Below are positions 15,402 to 24,235 of a DNA stretch of 64,000 nucleotides, piece after piece. The notes below the pieces were generated by a model. The model did no database searches, was not told the origin of the DNA, and was given only the letters and a program-made list of their open reading frames with translations. Numbering within the stretch: position 1 is the first letter of the stretch; each line of letters starts with the position of its first letter. The position numbers were made by a program, and so were the translations under genes. Source of the DNA: Aeromonas aquatica (lineage in GTDB: Bacteria > Pseudomonadota > Gammaproteobacteria > Enterobacterales > Aeromonadaceae); NCBI RefSeq assembly GCF_000764655.1, contig NZ_JRGL01000104.1, positions 1-64,000 of the forward strand. Reading direction: 5' to 3'.

Positions 15402-16139
15402 GTGGCAGATACCTATGACAGCCTGCTCGGCGTCAACCGGACTTCGACGAACCAGACCAGTACGGCCAACACCACGACCCCGAAGAAGGAGCTCGATCAG
15501 GCTTCCTTCCTCAAGCTGCTGACCATGCAGCTCTCCTATCAGGATCCGTTCAAGCCGGTGGATAACGCCCAGATGTTGTCCCAGATGACATCGATGTCGA
15601 CCTCGGAGGGGATCAGCAGCCTCTCCACCCAGATGGGCAGCCTCAACAGCCTGATGACCTCCAGCCAGGCGCTGCAGGCGTCGGCGCTGGTGGGCCAGAG
15701 CGTACTCATCCCCTCCAACACCGGCTATCTGGAGAAGGGTGGGTCCGTCTCCGGCATGATCGCCACCGGCGACGGCGCCAGCAACCTCAAGGTGACGGTG
15801 AAGGACGAGAGCGGTCAGGTCGTCAAGGAGTTTGCCATCGAGGGCGAGAAGAAGGGCAACGTGGCCTTCGAGTGGGACGGCAAGGACAAGGACGGCAACC
15901 TGGCCAAGAGCGGCAAGTACCAGATCGAGATCCACGGCACCGTGAATGGCAAGTCGGAGGCTATCCCGGCACTGGCCTACGCCCAGGTCGAGAGCGTCAC
16001 CCTCGGCACCAGCACCAACCCCAGCACCCTCAAACTCAAGGGGCTGGGTGGCATCTATCTGACCGACGTATTGGAAATTGGCGGGACGACCGGCAAGTCG
16101 ACCACGACCCCGGACTCGACCTCTAAAGCTGTGATCTAA
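15402..16139 (+). CDS. flgD: FlgD, hook-capping protein
   Basis: This 245-residue protein caps the growing hook and is lost when the hook is complete. The N-terminal part holds the conserved DQASFLKLLTMQLSYQDPFKPVDNAQMLSQMTSMSTSEGI stretch (about 30-70), followed by the FlgD Ig-like and tudor-like domains (GYLEKGGSVSGMI, FEWDGKDKDGNLAKSGKYQIEI). The start is a GTG at 15402, six bases after GGGGGAG. A short ORF resembling its own first ten codons ends immediately before it. Confidence 0.95.
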   Translation: MADTYDSLLGVNRTSTNQTSTANTTTPKKELDQASFLKLLTMQLSYQDPFKPVDNAQMLSQMTSMSTSEGISSLSTQMGSLNSLMTSSQALQASALVGQSVLIPSNTGYLEKGGSVSGMIATGDGASNLKVTVKDESGQVVKEFAIEGEKKGNVAFEWDGKDKDGNLAKSGKYQIEIHGTVNGKSEAIPALAYAQVESVTLGTSTNPSTLKLKGLGGIYLTDVLEIGGTTGKSTTTPDSTSKAVI

Positions 16140-16151
16140 GGAGATAAAGAC

Positions 16152-17510
16152 ATGTCATTCAACAATGCCCTCAGCGGCATCAATGCGGCTCAAAAAGACC
16201 TGAACGTCACCGCGAACAACATTGCCAACGTCAATACCACCGGCTTCAAGGAGTCTCGCGCCGAGTTTGCGGACGTCTACGCCAACTCCATCTTCGTCAA
16301 CGCCAAGACCCAGGTCGGCAACGGGGTGGCGACCGGCGCCGTGGCCCAGCAGTTCCACCAGGGGGCGCTGCAATTTACCAATAACGCGCTGGATCTCGCC
16401 ATCCAGGGCAACGGCTTCTTCGTCACCTCCGATAGCATGAATAGCCTGGACCGCACCTATACCCGTTCAGGGGCCTTCAAGCTCAACGAAAACAGCTACA
16501 TGGTCAGCAACTCCGGCGGCTACCTGCAGGGATACGAGACCAACGCCGACGGCACCCCCAAGGCGGTCAGCATCAACGCGACCAAGCCCATCCAGATCCC
16601 GGATCGGGCCGGCGAGCCCGTCATGACGTCCCGGATAGATGCCGGCTTCAACCTGCCCTCCACTGCGTCTCCGCTGGCGGCGGGCAACGGTGCCGCAGAT
16701 GCCTCCAAGTTCGATCCCAAGGATTCGACCACCTACTCTTCCTCCACCTCGGTCGTGGTGTATGACTCCCTGGGGGAGCCGCACACTATCACCCAGTACT
16801 TCGTCAAGGAAGCCGACCCGGCAGATGTGACCAAGCCGGTCGTGCCGACCGCCTGGCGCATGTACCTGTATCAGGGTGACAAGCCCATCGACATCGCGGG
16901 CGGTACAGCCACCACCATGGCCACCGGCGTCAGCCAGGCCCCCCTGAGCGCCCGGGTTACCTTCGATGCCTCCGGCAAGATGGTGACCCCGACCACGCCT
17001 GCGGTCATCAAGACCGAACAACTGGGAGCGGCGGGTGCCGGCATCATCACCAATGGTGCCGACGGCACCCAGGCGATCGAGATGAAGCTCGGCCCCGTGA
17101 CCCAGTATTCCTCACCGTTCGAGGTCAACAAGTTGACCCAGGATGGCTCCACCGTCGGTCGTCTGACCAAGGTCGAGATCGGGGCGGATGGCATCGTCTC
17201 CGCCACTTACAGCAATGCGACCACGGTCAAGGTGGCCATGGTGGCCATGGCCAAGTTCGCCAACTCCCAGGGGCTGACCCAGGTGGGGGACACCTCCTGG
17301 CGTCAATCCCTGCTCTCCGGTGAGGCGCTGCCAGGCACTCCCAATTCGGGCACATTCGGCTCCATCAAGTCCTCGGCGCTGGAGCAGTCCAACGTGGACC
17401 TGACCACGGAGCTGGTGGATCTCATCACCGCCCAGCGCAACTTCCAGGCGAACTCCCGCTCGCTGGAGGTGAACACCTCGCTGCAGCAGAGCATACTGCA
17501 GATCCGCTAA
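16152..17510 (+). CDS. flgE: FlgE, hook protein
   Basis: This 452-residue protein forms the flagellar hook. It opens with the rod/hook motif (SFNNALSGINAAQKDLNVTANNIANVNTTGFKESRAEFADVY) and closes with LVDLITAQRNFQANSRSLEVNTSLQQSILQIR, the two coiled segments that form the inner tube. The variable middle carries the exposed domains. AAGGAG lies before the ATG, 12 bp after flgD. A terminator follows, so it ends the flgBCDE unit. Confidence 0.96.
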   Translation: MSFNNALSGINAAQKDLNVTANNIANVNTTGFKESRAEFADVYANSIFVNAKTQVGNGVATGAVAQQFHQGALQFTNNALDLAIQGNGFFVTSDSMNSLDRTYTRSGAFKLNENSYMVSNSGGYLQGYETNADGTPKAVSINATKPIQIPDRAGEPVMTSRIDAGFNLPSTASPLAAGNGAADASKFDPKDSTTYSSSTSVVVYDSLGEPHTITQYFVKEADPADVTKPVVPTAWRMYLYQGDKPIDIAGGTATTMATGVSQAPLSARVTFDASGKMVTPTTPAVIKTEQLGAAGAGIITNGADGTQAIEMKLGPVTQYSSPFEVNKLTQDGSTVGRLTKVEIGADGIVSATYSNATTVKVAMVAMAKFANSQGLTQVGDTSWRQSLLSGEALPGTPNSGTFGSIKSSALEQSNVDLTTELVDLITAQRNFQANSRSLEVNTSLQQSILQIR

Positions 17511-17525
17511 CCGGTTTTCATCTCG

Positions 17526-17549
17526 AAAAGGGCGCTTCGGCGCCTTTTT
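17526..17549 (+). terminator. Intrinsic terminator after flgE
   Basis: AAAGGGCGC, a TTCG loop and GCGCCTTTTT form a strong hairpin with a T-run. It separates flgBCDE from the sigma-54-driven flgF transcript. Confidence 0.85.
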
Positions 17550-17600
17550 CGCGCCTGTTCTGGGCGTTTTCCTGCCTCTGCTGCCCCCTTTTATTTGTCT

Positions 17601-17615
17601 TGGCATTCAACTTGC
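17601..17615 (+). promoter_or_regulatory. Sigma-54 promoter of flgF operon
   Basis: TGGCATTCAACTTGC matches the sigma-54 consensus (TGGCAY-N5-TTGC) with correct GG to GC spacing and is followed by A. It lies 40 bp before flgF and just after the flgE terminator, so flgFGHIJKL has its own start. Confidence 0.85.
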
Positions 17616-17654
17616 AGTTGTTCCTCCAGAGTCATCTGTTTGACGGAGGATCCC

Positions 17655-18401
17655 ATGGATCACCTGCTTTATATCGCCATGTCCGGGGCCAAGGAGAACA
17701 TGAACAGCCTGGCTGTGCGTGGCAACAACCTGGCCAACGCCAACACCATCGGCTTCAAGTCTGACTTCGAGCAGGCGCGCAGCATGCAGGCGTTTGGTGA
17801 AGGGCTGCCCACGCGGGTGTTCGCCATGACCGAGAGTCCGGGCCAGAACCTGCAGCACGGCATGCTGATGACGACGGGGCGGGATCTTGACGTCGCCGTC
17901 GACGGCCCCGGCTGGATTGCGGTGCAGGACCCCAATGGGAAAGAGGCCTATACCCGCATGGGCAACTTGCAGCTCAATGCGGCCGGCAACCTGCAGACCT
18001 CGACCGGACTCAACGTGGTGGACGACGGCGGTCAGCCCATCGTGCTGCCGCTGCCCATGGAGAAGATCGAGATCAACCGGGATGGCACCATCAGCGGCCG
18101 TCCCGAAGGCGCCGCCGCCAACCTGCCGGAAGATTTCCAGCGCATCAAGCTGGTCAATCCGGCCAGCGACACTGTGGCGAAGGGCCAGGATGGCCTGTTT
18201 CGCCGCAAGGACGGCCAGAATGAAGCCGCCTCCGCCGAGGTCGGCCTGCTGGCGGGCTCGCTGGAAGGCAGCAACGTCAATGTGGTCGACGAGATGACCA
18301 ACCTTATTCGCTTGCAACGTCAGTTTGAAACTCAGGTCAAGATCATGAAGACCGCCGAGGAAAACGACGAGGCCCAAACCCAGCTGCTGCGTATCAGCTA
18401 A
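17655..18401 (+). CDS. flgF: FlgF, proximal rod protein
   Basis: This 248-residue rod protein begins MDHLLYIAMSGAKENMNSLAVRGNNLANANTIGFKSDFEQ, the family motif, and ends with NLIRLQRQFETQVKIMKTAEENDEAQTQLLRIS, the rod-type C-terminal helix. The ATG at 17655 lies five bases after GGAGGA; the upstream extension of the frame crosses the promoter and is ignored. It heads the second flagellar transcript. Confidence 0.95.
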   Translation: MDHLLYIAMSGAKENMNSLAVRGNNLANANTIGFKSDFEQARSMQAFGEGLPTRVFAMTESPGQNLQHGMLMTTGRDLDVAVDGPGWIAVQDPNGKEAYTRMGNLQLNAAGNLQTSTGLNVVDDGGQPIVLPLPMEKIEINRDGTISGRPEGAAANLPEDFQRIKLVNPASDTVAKGQDGLFRRKDGQNEAASAEVGLLAGSLEGSNVNVVDEMTNLIRLQRQFETQVKIMKTAEENDEAQTQLLRIS

Positions 18402-18415
18402 TCAAGGAGCATTAA

Positions 18416-19204
18416 ATGAATCCTGCACTCTGGATCAGCAAGACCGGCCTCGATGCCCAGCAGACCAACATCTCGGTCACCTCGAACAACCTCGCCAACG
18501 CCAGTACCGTTGGCTACAAGAAGGCTCGCGCCATCTTCGAGGACCTGCTCTATCAGAACATCAACCAGCCAGGTGGCCGCTCCTCGGCAGACACCGAACT
18601 GCCCTCCGGCCTGATGCTGGGGGCGGGGGCCAAGGTGGTCGCCACCCAGAAGAACCACAGCCAGGGCAACGTGCAGACCACGGACAACTCCCTGGATCTG
18701 ATGATCAGCGGCCGCGGCTACTTCGAGATCCAGCTGCCGGACGGCAGCGCCGCTTACACCCGCAACGGCCAGTTCACCCTCAACGATGAGGGCACCATAG
18801 TGACCCCGGGCAACGGCTACCCGCTGCAACCGGAGATCCAGATCCCCGAGAACGCCCAGAGCGTGACCGTGGGGGAGGATGGTCAGGTCTCGGTGCAGCT
18901 CAAGGGGGATGGTCAGTCCCAGGTGGTGGGCCAGATCAACACCACCGACTTCGTCAACCCGACCGGCCTGCAACCCATGGGGGAGAACTTGTTCCTCGAG
19001 ACCCAGTCGAGCGGCGCCCCCATCCAGGGCACGGCCGGTGCGGACGGGCTCGGGGTGGTCAAGCAGGGCATGCTGGAGACCTCCAACGTCAACGTGACCG
19101 AAGAGCTGGTGAACCTCATTCAGGCCCAGCGGGTCTATGAGATGAACTCCAAGGTCATCTCGGCGGTGGACTCCATGATGTCCTTCCTGACCCAGCGGAC
19201 TTGA
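18416..19204 (+). CDS. flgG: FlgG, distal rod protein
   Basis: This 262-residue distal rod protein has the usual length and both family ends: ALWISKTGLDAQQTNISVTSNNLANASTVGYKKARAIFEDLLYQ and ELVNLIQAQRVYEMNSKVISAVDSMMSFLTQ. The FlgG-specific YQNINQPGG insertion follows the first motif. AAGGAG precedes the ATG, 14 bp after flgF. Confidence 0.96.
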   Translation: MNPALWISKTGLDAQQTNISVTSNNLANASTVGYKKARAIFEDLLYQNINQPGGRSSADTELPSGLMLGAGAKVVATQKNHSQGNVQTTDNSLDLMISGRGYFEIQLPDGSAAYTRNGQFTLNDEGTIVTPGNGYPLQPEIQIPENAQSVTVGEDGQVSVQLKGDGQSQVVGQINTTDFVNPTGLQPMGENLFLETQSSGAPIQGTAGADGLGVVKQGMLETSNVNVTEELVNLIQAQRVYEMNSKVISAVDSMMSFLTQRT

Positions 19205-19215
19205 TTAGGAGAACC

Positions 19216-19890
19216 ATGATGAAAGCCATCTGGATGCTGGGCCTGCTGACGCTGACAGGCTGCGCCAGCACACCCAATACCGCCAAACCCGACGATCCCG
19301 ACTTCGCCCCCGTCTATGGCGAGTCGGAGCCGGTCTCTGTCCGGCCAACCGGCGCCATCTTCCAGCCCGAGCAGGTCAATGGCATCTATTCGGACATCAA
19401 GGCCCACAGGGTGGGTGACATCATCACCATCCAGCTGGCCGAATCGACCTCGGCGTCGAAGAAGGCCAACACCCAGAGCGGCAAGGACAACAAGCTGGAG
19501 CTGGAACCCGTCACCCTGGGCGGGGTGCCGGTGACGGCGAGCCCCTATGACCTGTCGGCCTCCATCGGCCAGACCAGCGCGTTCAAGGGCCAGGCCAAGG
19601 CGGATCAGAGCAACAGCCTGCAAGGCAACATCTCGGTCAGCGTGGTCAAGGTCTTGCCGAACGGCAACCTGCTGGTGCGCGGTGAGAAGTGGATCATGCT
19701 CAACAACGGCAACGAATACATCCGTATCACCGGCCTGGTGCGCCCCGAGGATGTGACCTCGGAGAACAGCGTGTCGTCCCAGCGGGTCGCCAACGCGCGC
19801 ATCCATTACGGCGGCACCGGCGATCTGGCCAACACCCAGGAACAGGGTTGGCTGACCAGCTTCTTCAACGGTCCCTGGTGGCCCATTTAG
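19216..19890 (+). CDS. flgH: FlgH, L-ring lipoprotein
   Basis: This 224-residue outer-membrane lipoprotein forms the flagellar L ring. The lipobox LTLTGC puts the lipidated cysteine near residue 16. The body carries [57 protein letters not shown] and the C-terminal [14 protein letters not shown]. Two ATG codons stand at 19216 and 19219; AGGAG at 19207 fits the second slightly better. It is 11 bp after flgG. Confidence 0.95.
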   Translation: MMKAIWMLGLLTLTGCASTPNTAKPDDPDFAPVYGESEPVSVRPTGAIFQPEQVNGIYSDIKAHRVGDIITIQLAESTSASKKANTQSGKDNKLELEPVTLGGVPVTASPYDLSASIGQTSAFKGQAKADQSNSLQGNISVSVVKVLPNGNLLVRGEKWIMLNNGNEYIRITGLVRPEDVTSENSVSSQRVANARIHYGGTGDLANTQEQGWLTSFFNGPWWPI

Positions 19891-19924
19891 GATTCACTGG
19901 ACCCAGGTCCAGTCAGGAGATCTC

Positions 19925-21022
19925 ATGAATCGACTCCGTCTGCTCGCCCTGCTGTGCTGCTGCTTGCCGCTCGGGCTGGCGCACGCCTCCCGCATCAAGG
20001 ATCTCAGCTCGGTGGAAGGGGTACGTAGCAACCAGCTGATCGGTTACGGTCTGGTGGTGGGCCTGCCCGGCACGGGCGAGAAGAACAACGCCTTCACCGA
20101 GCAGACCTTCAGGACCATGCTCAACAACTTCGGCATCAAGGTGCCGGATAACATCAAGCCCAAGATCAAGGACGTGGCGCCGGTCGCCATCCACGCCGAT
20201 CTACCGCCCTTCTCCAAGCCGGGTCAGACCATAGACGTCACCGTCTCCGCCATCGGCGAGGCCAAGAGCCTGCGCGGCGGCACCCTGCTGCAGACCTTCC
20301 TCAAGGGGCTGGATGGGCGCGTCTATGCGGTGGCTCAGGGCAGCCTGGTGGTCGGCGGTTTGGGCGCCGAGGGGGCCGATGGCTCCAAGGTAGTGGTCAA
20401 TACCCCGACCGTGGGACGCATCGCCAATGGCGCCACCGTGGAGCGTGAGGTGCCAAATGCCTTCTCCCAGGGGGACACCATCACCTTCAACCTGAACCGG
20501 CCTGACTTCACCACCGCCAGGCGAGTGGCCGACGTGGTCAACGATCTGGTGGGACCCAACACCGCCCAGGCGCTGGATGCGACCTCCATCAAGGTGTTCG
20601 CGCCGCGGGACCCCAACCAGCGCGTCTCCTACCTGGCCACCATCGAGAATCTGGAGGTGGATCCGGCCACCGAGTCCGCCAAGATCATCGTGAACTCGCG
20701 CACCGGCACCATCGTCATCGGCAGTCAGGTCAAGCTGCGGCCGGCCGCCATCAGTCATGGCGGGCTGACGGTGACCATCGCCGAGAATCAGCAGGTCTCC
20801 CAGCCCAATCCGCTGGCGGGCGGGCAGACGGCGGTCACCAACAACTCCACCATCAACGTGCAGCAGGAGCCGGGCCGGATGTTCAAGCTCGATACCGGTG
20901 CGACCCTGGACGATCTGGTGCGGGCGGTGAATCAGGTCGGGATAGCGCCCGGCGATCTGATGGCGATCCTGGAGGCGCTGCAGCAGGCAGGTGCCATCCA
21001 GGGGCAGTTGGTCATTTTGTAA
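19925..21022 (+). CDS. flgI: FlgI, P-ring protein
   Basis: This 365-residue periplasmic protein forms the P ring around the rod in the peptidoglycan layer. It has a signal peptide ([21 protein letters not shown]) and the conserved [28 protein letters not shown] opening. The C-terminus ([25 protein letters not shown]) is the standard one. Export and assembly should depend on FlgA, encoded at 11823. It follows flgH by 34 bp. Confidence 0.96.
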   Translation: MNRLRLLALLCCCLPLGLAHASRIKDLSSVEGVRSNQLIGYGLVVGLPGTGEKNNAFTEQTFRTMLNNFGIKVPDNIKPKIKDVAPVAIHADLPPFSKPGQTIDVTVSAIGEAKSLRGGTLLQTFLKGLDGRVYAVAQGSLVVGGLGAEGADGSKVVVNTPTVGRIANGATVEREVPNAFSQGDTITFNLNRPDFTTARRVADVVNDLVGPNTAQALDATSIKVFAPRDPNQRVSYLATIENLEVDPATESAKIIVNSRTGTIVIGSQVKLRPAAISHGGLTVTIAENQQVSQPNPLAGGQTAVTNNSTINVQQEPGRMFKLDTGATLDDLVRAVNQVGIAPGDLMAILEALQQAGAIQGQLVIL

Positions 21023-21121
21023 ATGACGGGGCATGACACCAGGTTGACCCCCTTCGAGGGCTCGGGTGCATTGAACAAGGTGTTGGGCGGCAAGGGTTTG
21101 CCACGGGCGGCAACGAGGTAG
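21023..21121 (+). other. Small ORF filling the flgI-flgJ gap
   Basis: An ORF of 32 codons (MTGHDTRLTPFEGSGALNKV...) starts one base after the flgI stop and ends three bases before the flgJ ATG. It has no ribosome site of its own and could only be reached by ribosomes finishing flgI. I see no homology to either neighbour. It may be a chance ORF in a high-GC spacer. Confidence 0.25.
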
Positions 21122-21124
21122 GTT

Positions 21125-22231
21125 ATGGCAGAGTTCGACTCCCAGAGCGGGATCAATCTTGGCATGGTGCAGGATGTCCAGAACCTGGACAAGCTGCGCC
21201 GGATGAGCATGAGCAAGGAGGGGAAGGCCGATGCGCTGATGGCGGCGGCTCGCCAGTTCGAGTCCATCTTCACCCAGACCCTGTTCAAGGGGATGCGTCA
21301 GGCCAACGCGGTGCTGACCGAAGACAACCCCATGAACAGCAGCTACACCCAGTTCTACGAAGGGATGCTGGACGAGCAGCGGGTCGCCGACATGTCGAGC
21401 AAGGGCGGCCTCGGCATTGCCGAGATGGTGGCCAAACAGTTCTCCCCCGAGAAGAGCTTCACCCACGATGACGGGCGGGTGCTCAAGCTGCCCCAGCGCA
21501 CCGAGCGTGTCTACAAACCCTATCAGCCGCCGACCTCGGCTCCCAATGATTTGATCGCAGCCTCAAAAGTTGGCAAAGATTTTGCTGAAAAAGAGATGAA
21601 TAGTGAGCTGAATGGGGCCGAGCCCCGGTTTGCCCCGCCCAGACGCCCCCACCGTACCGTGCCTCCCATGGGAGATAGCCAGCGTCTGAGTGGCAGTCAA
21701 GGGGTAGAGGGGGCGGGTGGCAGCGCCAAGGTGTTCGACAGCCCGGAAGAGTTTGTGCATCGGTTGATGCCGCTGGCCAAGAAGGCGGCGGACAAGCTGG
21801 GACTGAGCCCGGCGGTGCTGGTGGCTCAGGCGGCGCTGGAAAGCGGCTGGGGCAAGCGGGTGATCAAGGACGGGGAGGGACAGATGACCCACAACCTGTT
21901 CGGCATCAAGGCCGATCCGCGCTGGGATGGCCCCAAGGCGGTGGTCAGCACCCTGGAATATGAGCAAGGAGTGGCGTCTCGCCAGAAGGCGGCGTTTCGT
22001 TCCTATGAGTCGTTTGAAGATAGCTTCAACGACTATGTGGATTTCCTCACCTCGGGCTCCCGCTACAAGGGGGCACTGGCCAAGGCGGATAGTCCGGAAC
22101 GCTATTTCGAGGCGTTGCAGCAGGCCGGTTATGCCACCGATCCCCAGTACGCCAGGAAACTGAAACAAGTGTTGCGCAGTGATGCCATTGCCGGCTACGC
22201 CGCGACCAGGAACACAGAGATGGAGCTGTAA
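21125..22231 (+). CDS. flgJ: FlgJ, rod cap and peptidoglycan hydrolase
   Basis: This 368-residue protein has two parts. The N-terminal rod-binding domain (about 20-115, with SIFTQTLFKGMRQANAVL and KGGLGIAEMVAKQF) caps the growing rod. The C-terminal glucosaminidase domain (about 205-350) cuts a hole in the peptidoglycan; its catalytic glutamate is in AALESGWGKRVI, followed by NLFGIKADPRW and FRSYESFEDSFNDYVDFL. A linker at about 140-165 is encoded by a clearly more AT-rich patch (21541-21612). GAGG lies just before the ATG. Confidence 0.95.
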   Translation: MAEFDSQSGINLGMVQDVQNLDKLRRMSMSKEGKADALMAAARQFESIFTQTLFKGMRQANAVLTEDNPMNSSYTQFYEGMLDEQRVADMSSKGGLGIAEMVAKQFSPEKSFTHDDGRVLKLPQRTERVYKPYQPPTSAPNDLIAASKVGKDFAEKEMNSELNGAEPRFAPPRRPHRTVPPMGDSQRLSGSQGVEGAGGSAKVFDSPEEFVHRLMPLAKKAADKLGLSPAVLVAQAALESGWGKRVIKDGEGQMTHNLFGIKADPRWDGPKAVVSTLEYEQGVASRQKAAFRSYESFEDSFNDYVDFLTSGSRYKGALAKADSPERYFEALQQAGYATDPQYARKLKQVLRSDAIAGYAATRNTEMEL

Positions 22232-22234
22232 GTT

Positions 22235-24232
22235 ATGGCAAGCGATCTGCTTGGAATTGGAACCTCGGGTGTGATGGCCCAGCAGCGACTGCTGCAGACC
22301 ACCAGTAACAACATCGTCAACGTCAATAGCCAGGGCTATGTACGTGAACGCACCCTGATCTACACCAATTCCGTCGGATTGGGGACGGGGGACATGATCA
22401 GCGAGCGGGTCATCAACGCCTATGCCCAGGGGGAGGTACGCCGCGATACTTCCGCCTACAACGCCTCGAACACGCGCTATAATCAGCTGTTCCAGCTGGA
22501 CAGCCTGCTCGGTGACACCAGTAACAGCGTGGGCACCACCATTACCTCCTACTTCAAGGCTTTCCATACCGCCAACGAGTCGCCGGCCGAGATCGGCGGG
22601 CGCAAGACGACCCTGAGCGAGCTCAACGGCATGGTGGACAGGTACCACACCCTCTCTGCCCAGCTCGACAAGCAGTCAGACACCATCAACGCCACCATCA
22701 GCGACGAAACCGACAGGGTCAACAGCCTGCTAAACAGCATCAACGATCTGAACCAGGCCATCATTCGCACTCAGGGGACGCCGGAAGAGAGCCTGATGCT
22801 GTTCGATCAGCGCGACGAGGCCGTGCGCCAGCTCTCCGAGAAGATGGAGATCCGCACCGTGACCCAACCCAACGGCAGCATGCTGGTGAACATGAGCACG
22901 GGCCACTCCCTGGTGCTGGATGGCGGCGTGGCCCAGTTCAAGGTGGTGGCGGGGGATCCCGACTCTCGCGAGTCGGCCCTGCAGCTCAACCTGGGATCCA
23001 ACAAGGTCAACATCAACGACAAGGACATCGGGGGCGGCATCGGAGGGCTGTTCAGCGCGCGCCGGGATCTGGAGCCCTCCAAGCGGGAACTGGGGCAGCT
23101 GGCCGTCGCCATGGCCGATGCCATGAACCAGCAGAACCGGCTGGGGATGGACTTGGACAACGAGCTGGGGGGGGATCTCTTCTCCCTCAAGGACAGTCAG
23201 GGGCTCCCTTATGGCAGTAACACCGGCAATGGTGCCGCCAGCGTGAGCTTCGTGCCCGGCAAGGGGACAGAGGTGACCACCTTCGACTACGAGGTCAAGT
23301 TCAGCAGCGCCACCGGCTATGAGGTGTTCTCCATCGACGGCACCGGCAAGCGCACCTCGCTCATGACGGGGGCTACCCCCCCCGCCAAGTTCGAGGTGGC
23401 GGGACACGGCATCGAGATCGATATCGAAGGTACTCCGGCCGCCGGTGACAAGATATTGCTGCAACCGACCAAGCATGCTGCAGCAGGTCTCGAGGCCGCG
23501 ATCACCCGACCGGAAGATATTGCGCTGGCCTCACCTATAAAAGCAGATAAAAACTCTCAAAATATAGGCTCTGGTGAGATAAAGATGACCGGTGTCTATC
23601 ACACCGGCACGGGGTCGGGTTTTGGCGCCAACAGCCTGAATCCAAACGCGCCTCAGGCCGTCAAGATCGACAACGGTGGCAACTACGAGGTCTATGACAA
23701 GAACAACAACCTCATCGGGGTCGCCCCGGCATCCAGCAAGGGCCAGAACCTGATGGCCGCCCTCGAGAGCCCGCTGGGGGGGCCCAAGGTCTATGCCGAT
23801 CCGACCCAGACCCCGGGCTACGACTTCAGCATCACCGGCAAGGTGGAGGCCAAGGACAGCTTCACCCTGAGCTACAACAAGGACGGCTTCGCCGACAACG
23901 CCAACGGGCTGGCGCTGGCGGAGCTGCAAAACAAGACGCTGGTGCGCAAGAACAACAACGCCGCCACCAGCAACGACAAGATGACCTTCAACGATGCCTA
24001 CAGCGCGCTGGTGACCGGGGTGGGCAACAAGACCAGCCAGGCCAAGACCCTGCTGCAGGCCAACGAAGCCAAGTTGACCCAGAGCACCGGCATCTACGAG
24101 AGCGTCTCCGGCGTCAATCTGGAGGAGGAGGCGGCCAACCTCATCCGCTTCCAGCAGTCCTATGCCGCCTCGGCCCAGATAGTCAGCACCGCCAAGACCA
24201 TCTTCGATACCCTGTTGTCTTCCGTGAGGTAA
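22235..24232 (+). CDS. flgK: FlgK, hook-filament junction protein 1
   Basis: This 665-residue hook-associated protein is longer than E. coli FlgK (about 547), the extra length lying in the exposed middle. The ends are typical: LLGIGTSGVMAQQRLLQTTSNNIVNVNSQGYVRERT and GVNLEEEAANLIRFQQSYAASAQIVSTAKTIFDTLLSSVR. An AT-rich patch at about 23529-23590 (SPIKADKNSQNIGSGEIKMTG) interrupts the otherwise high-GC middle. It starts four bases after flgJ and is the main client of FlgN. Confidence 0.95.
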   Translation: MASDLLGIGTSGVMAQQRLLQTTSNNIVNVNSQGYVRERTLIYTNSVGLGTGDMISERVINAYAQGEVRRDTSAYNASNTRYNQLFQLDSLLGDTSNSVGTTITSYFKAFHTANESPAEIGGRKTTLSELNGMVDRYHTLSAQLDKQSDTINATISDETDRVNSLLNSINDLNQAIIRTQGTPEESLMLFDQRDEAVRQLSEKMEIRTVTQPNGSMLVNMSTGHSLVLDGGVAQFKVVAGDPDSRESALQLNLGSNKVNINDKDIGGGIGGLFSARRDLEPSKRELGQLAVAMADAMNQQNRLGMDLDNELGGDLFSLKDSQGLPYGSNTGNGAASVSFVPGKGTEVTTFDYEVKFSSATGYEVFSIDGTGKRTSLMTGATPPAKFEVAGHGIEIDIEGTPAAGDKILLQPTKHAAAGLEAAITRPEDIALASPIKADKNSQNIGSGEIKMTGVYHTGTGSGFGANSLNPNAPQAVKIDNGGNYEVYDKNNNLIGVAPASSKGQNLMAALESPLGGPKVYADPTQTPGYDFSITGKVEAKDSFTLSYNKDGFADNANGLALAELQNKTLVRKNNNAATSNDKMTFNDAYSALVTGVGNKTSQAKTLLQANEAKLTQSTGIYESVSGVNLEEEAANLIRFQQSYAASAQIVSTAKTIFDTLLSSVR

Positions 24233-24235
24233 CGC

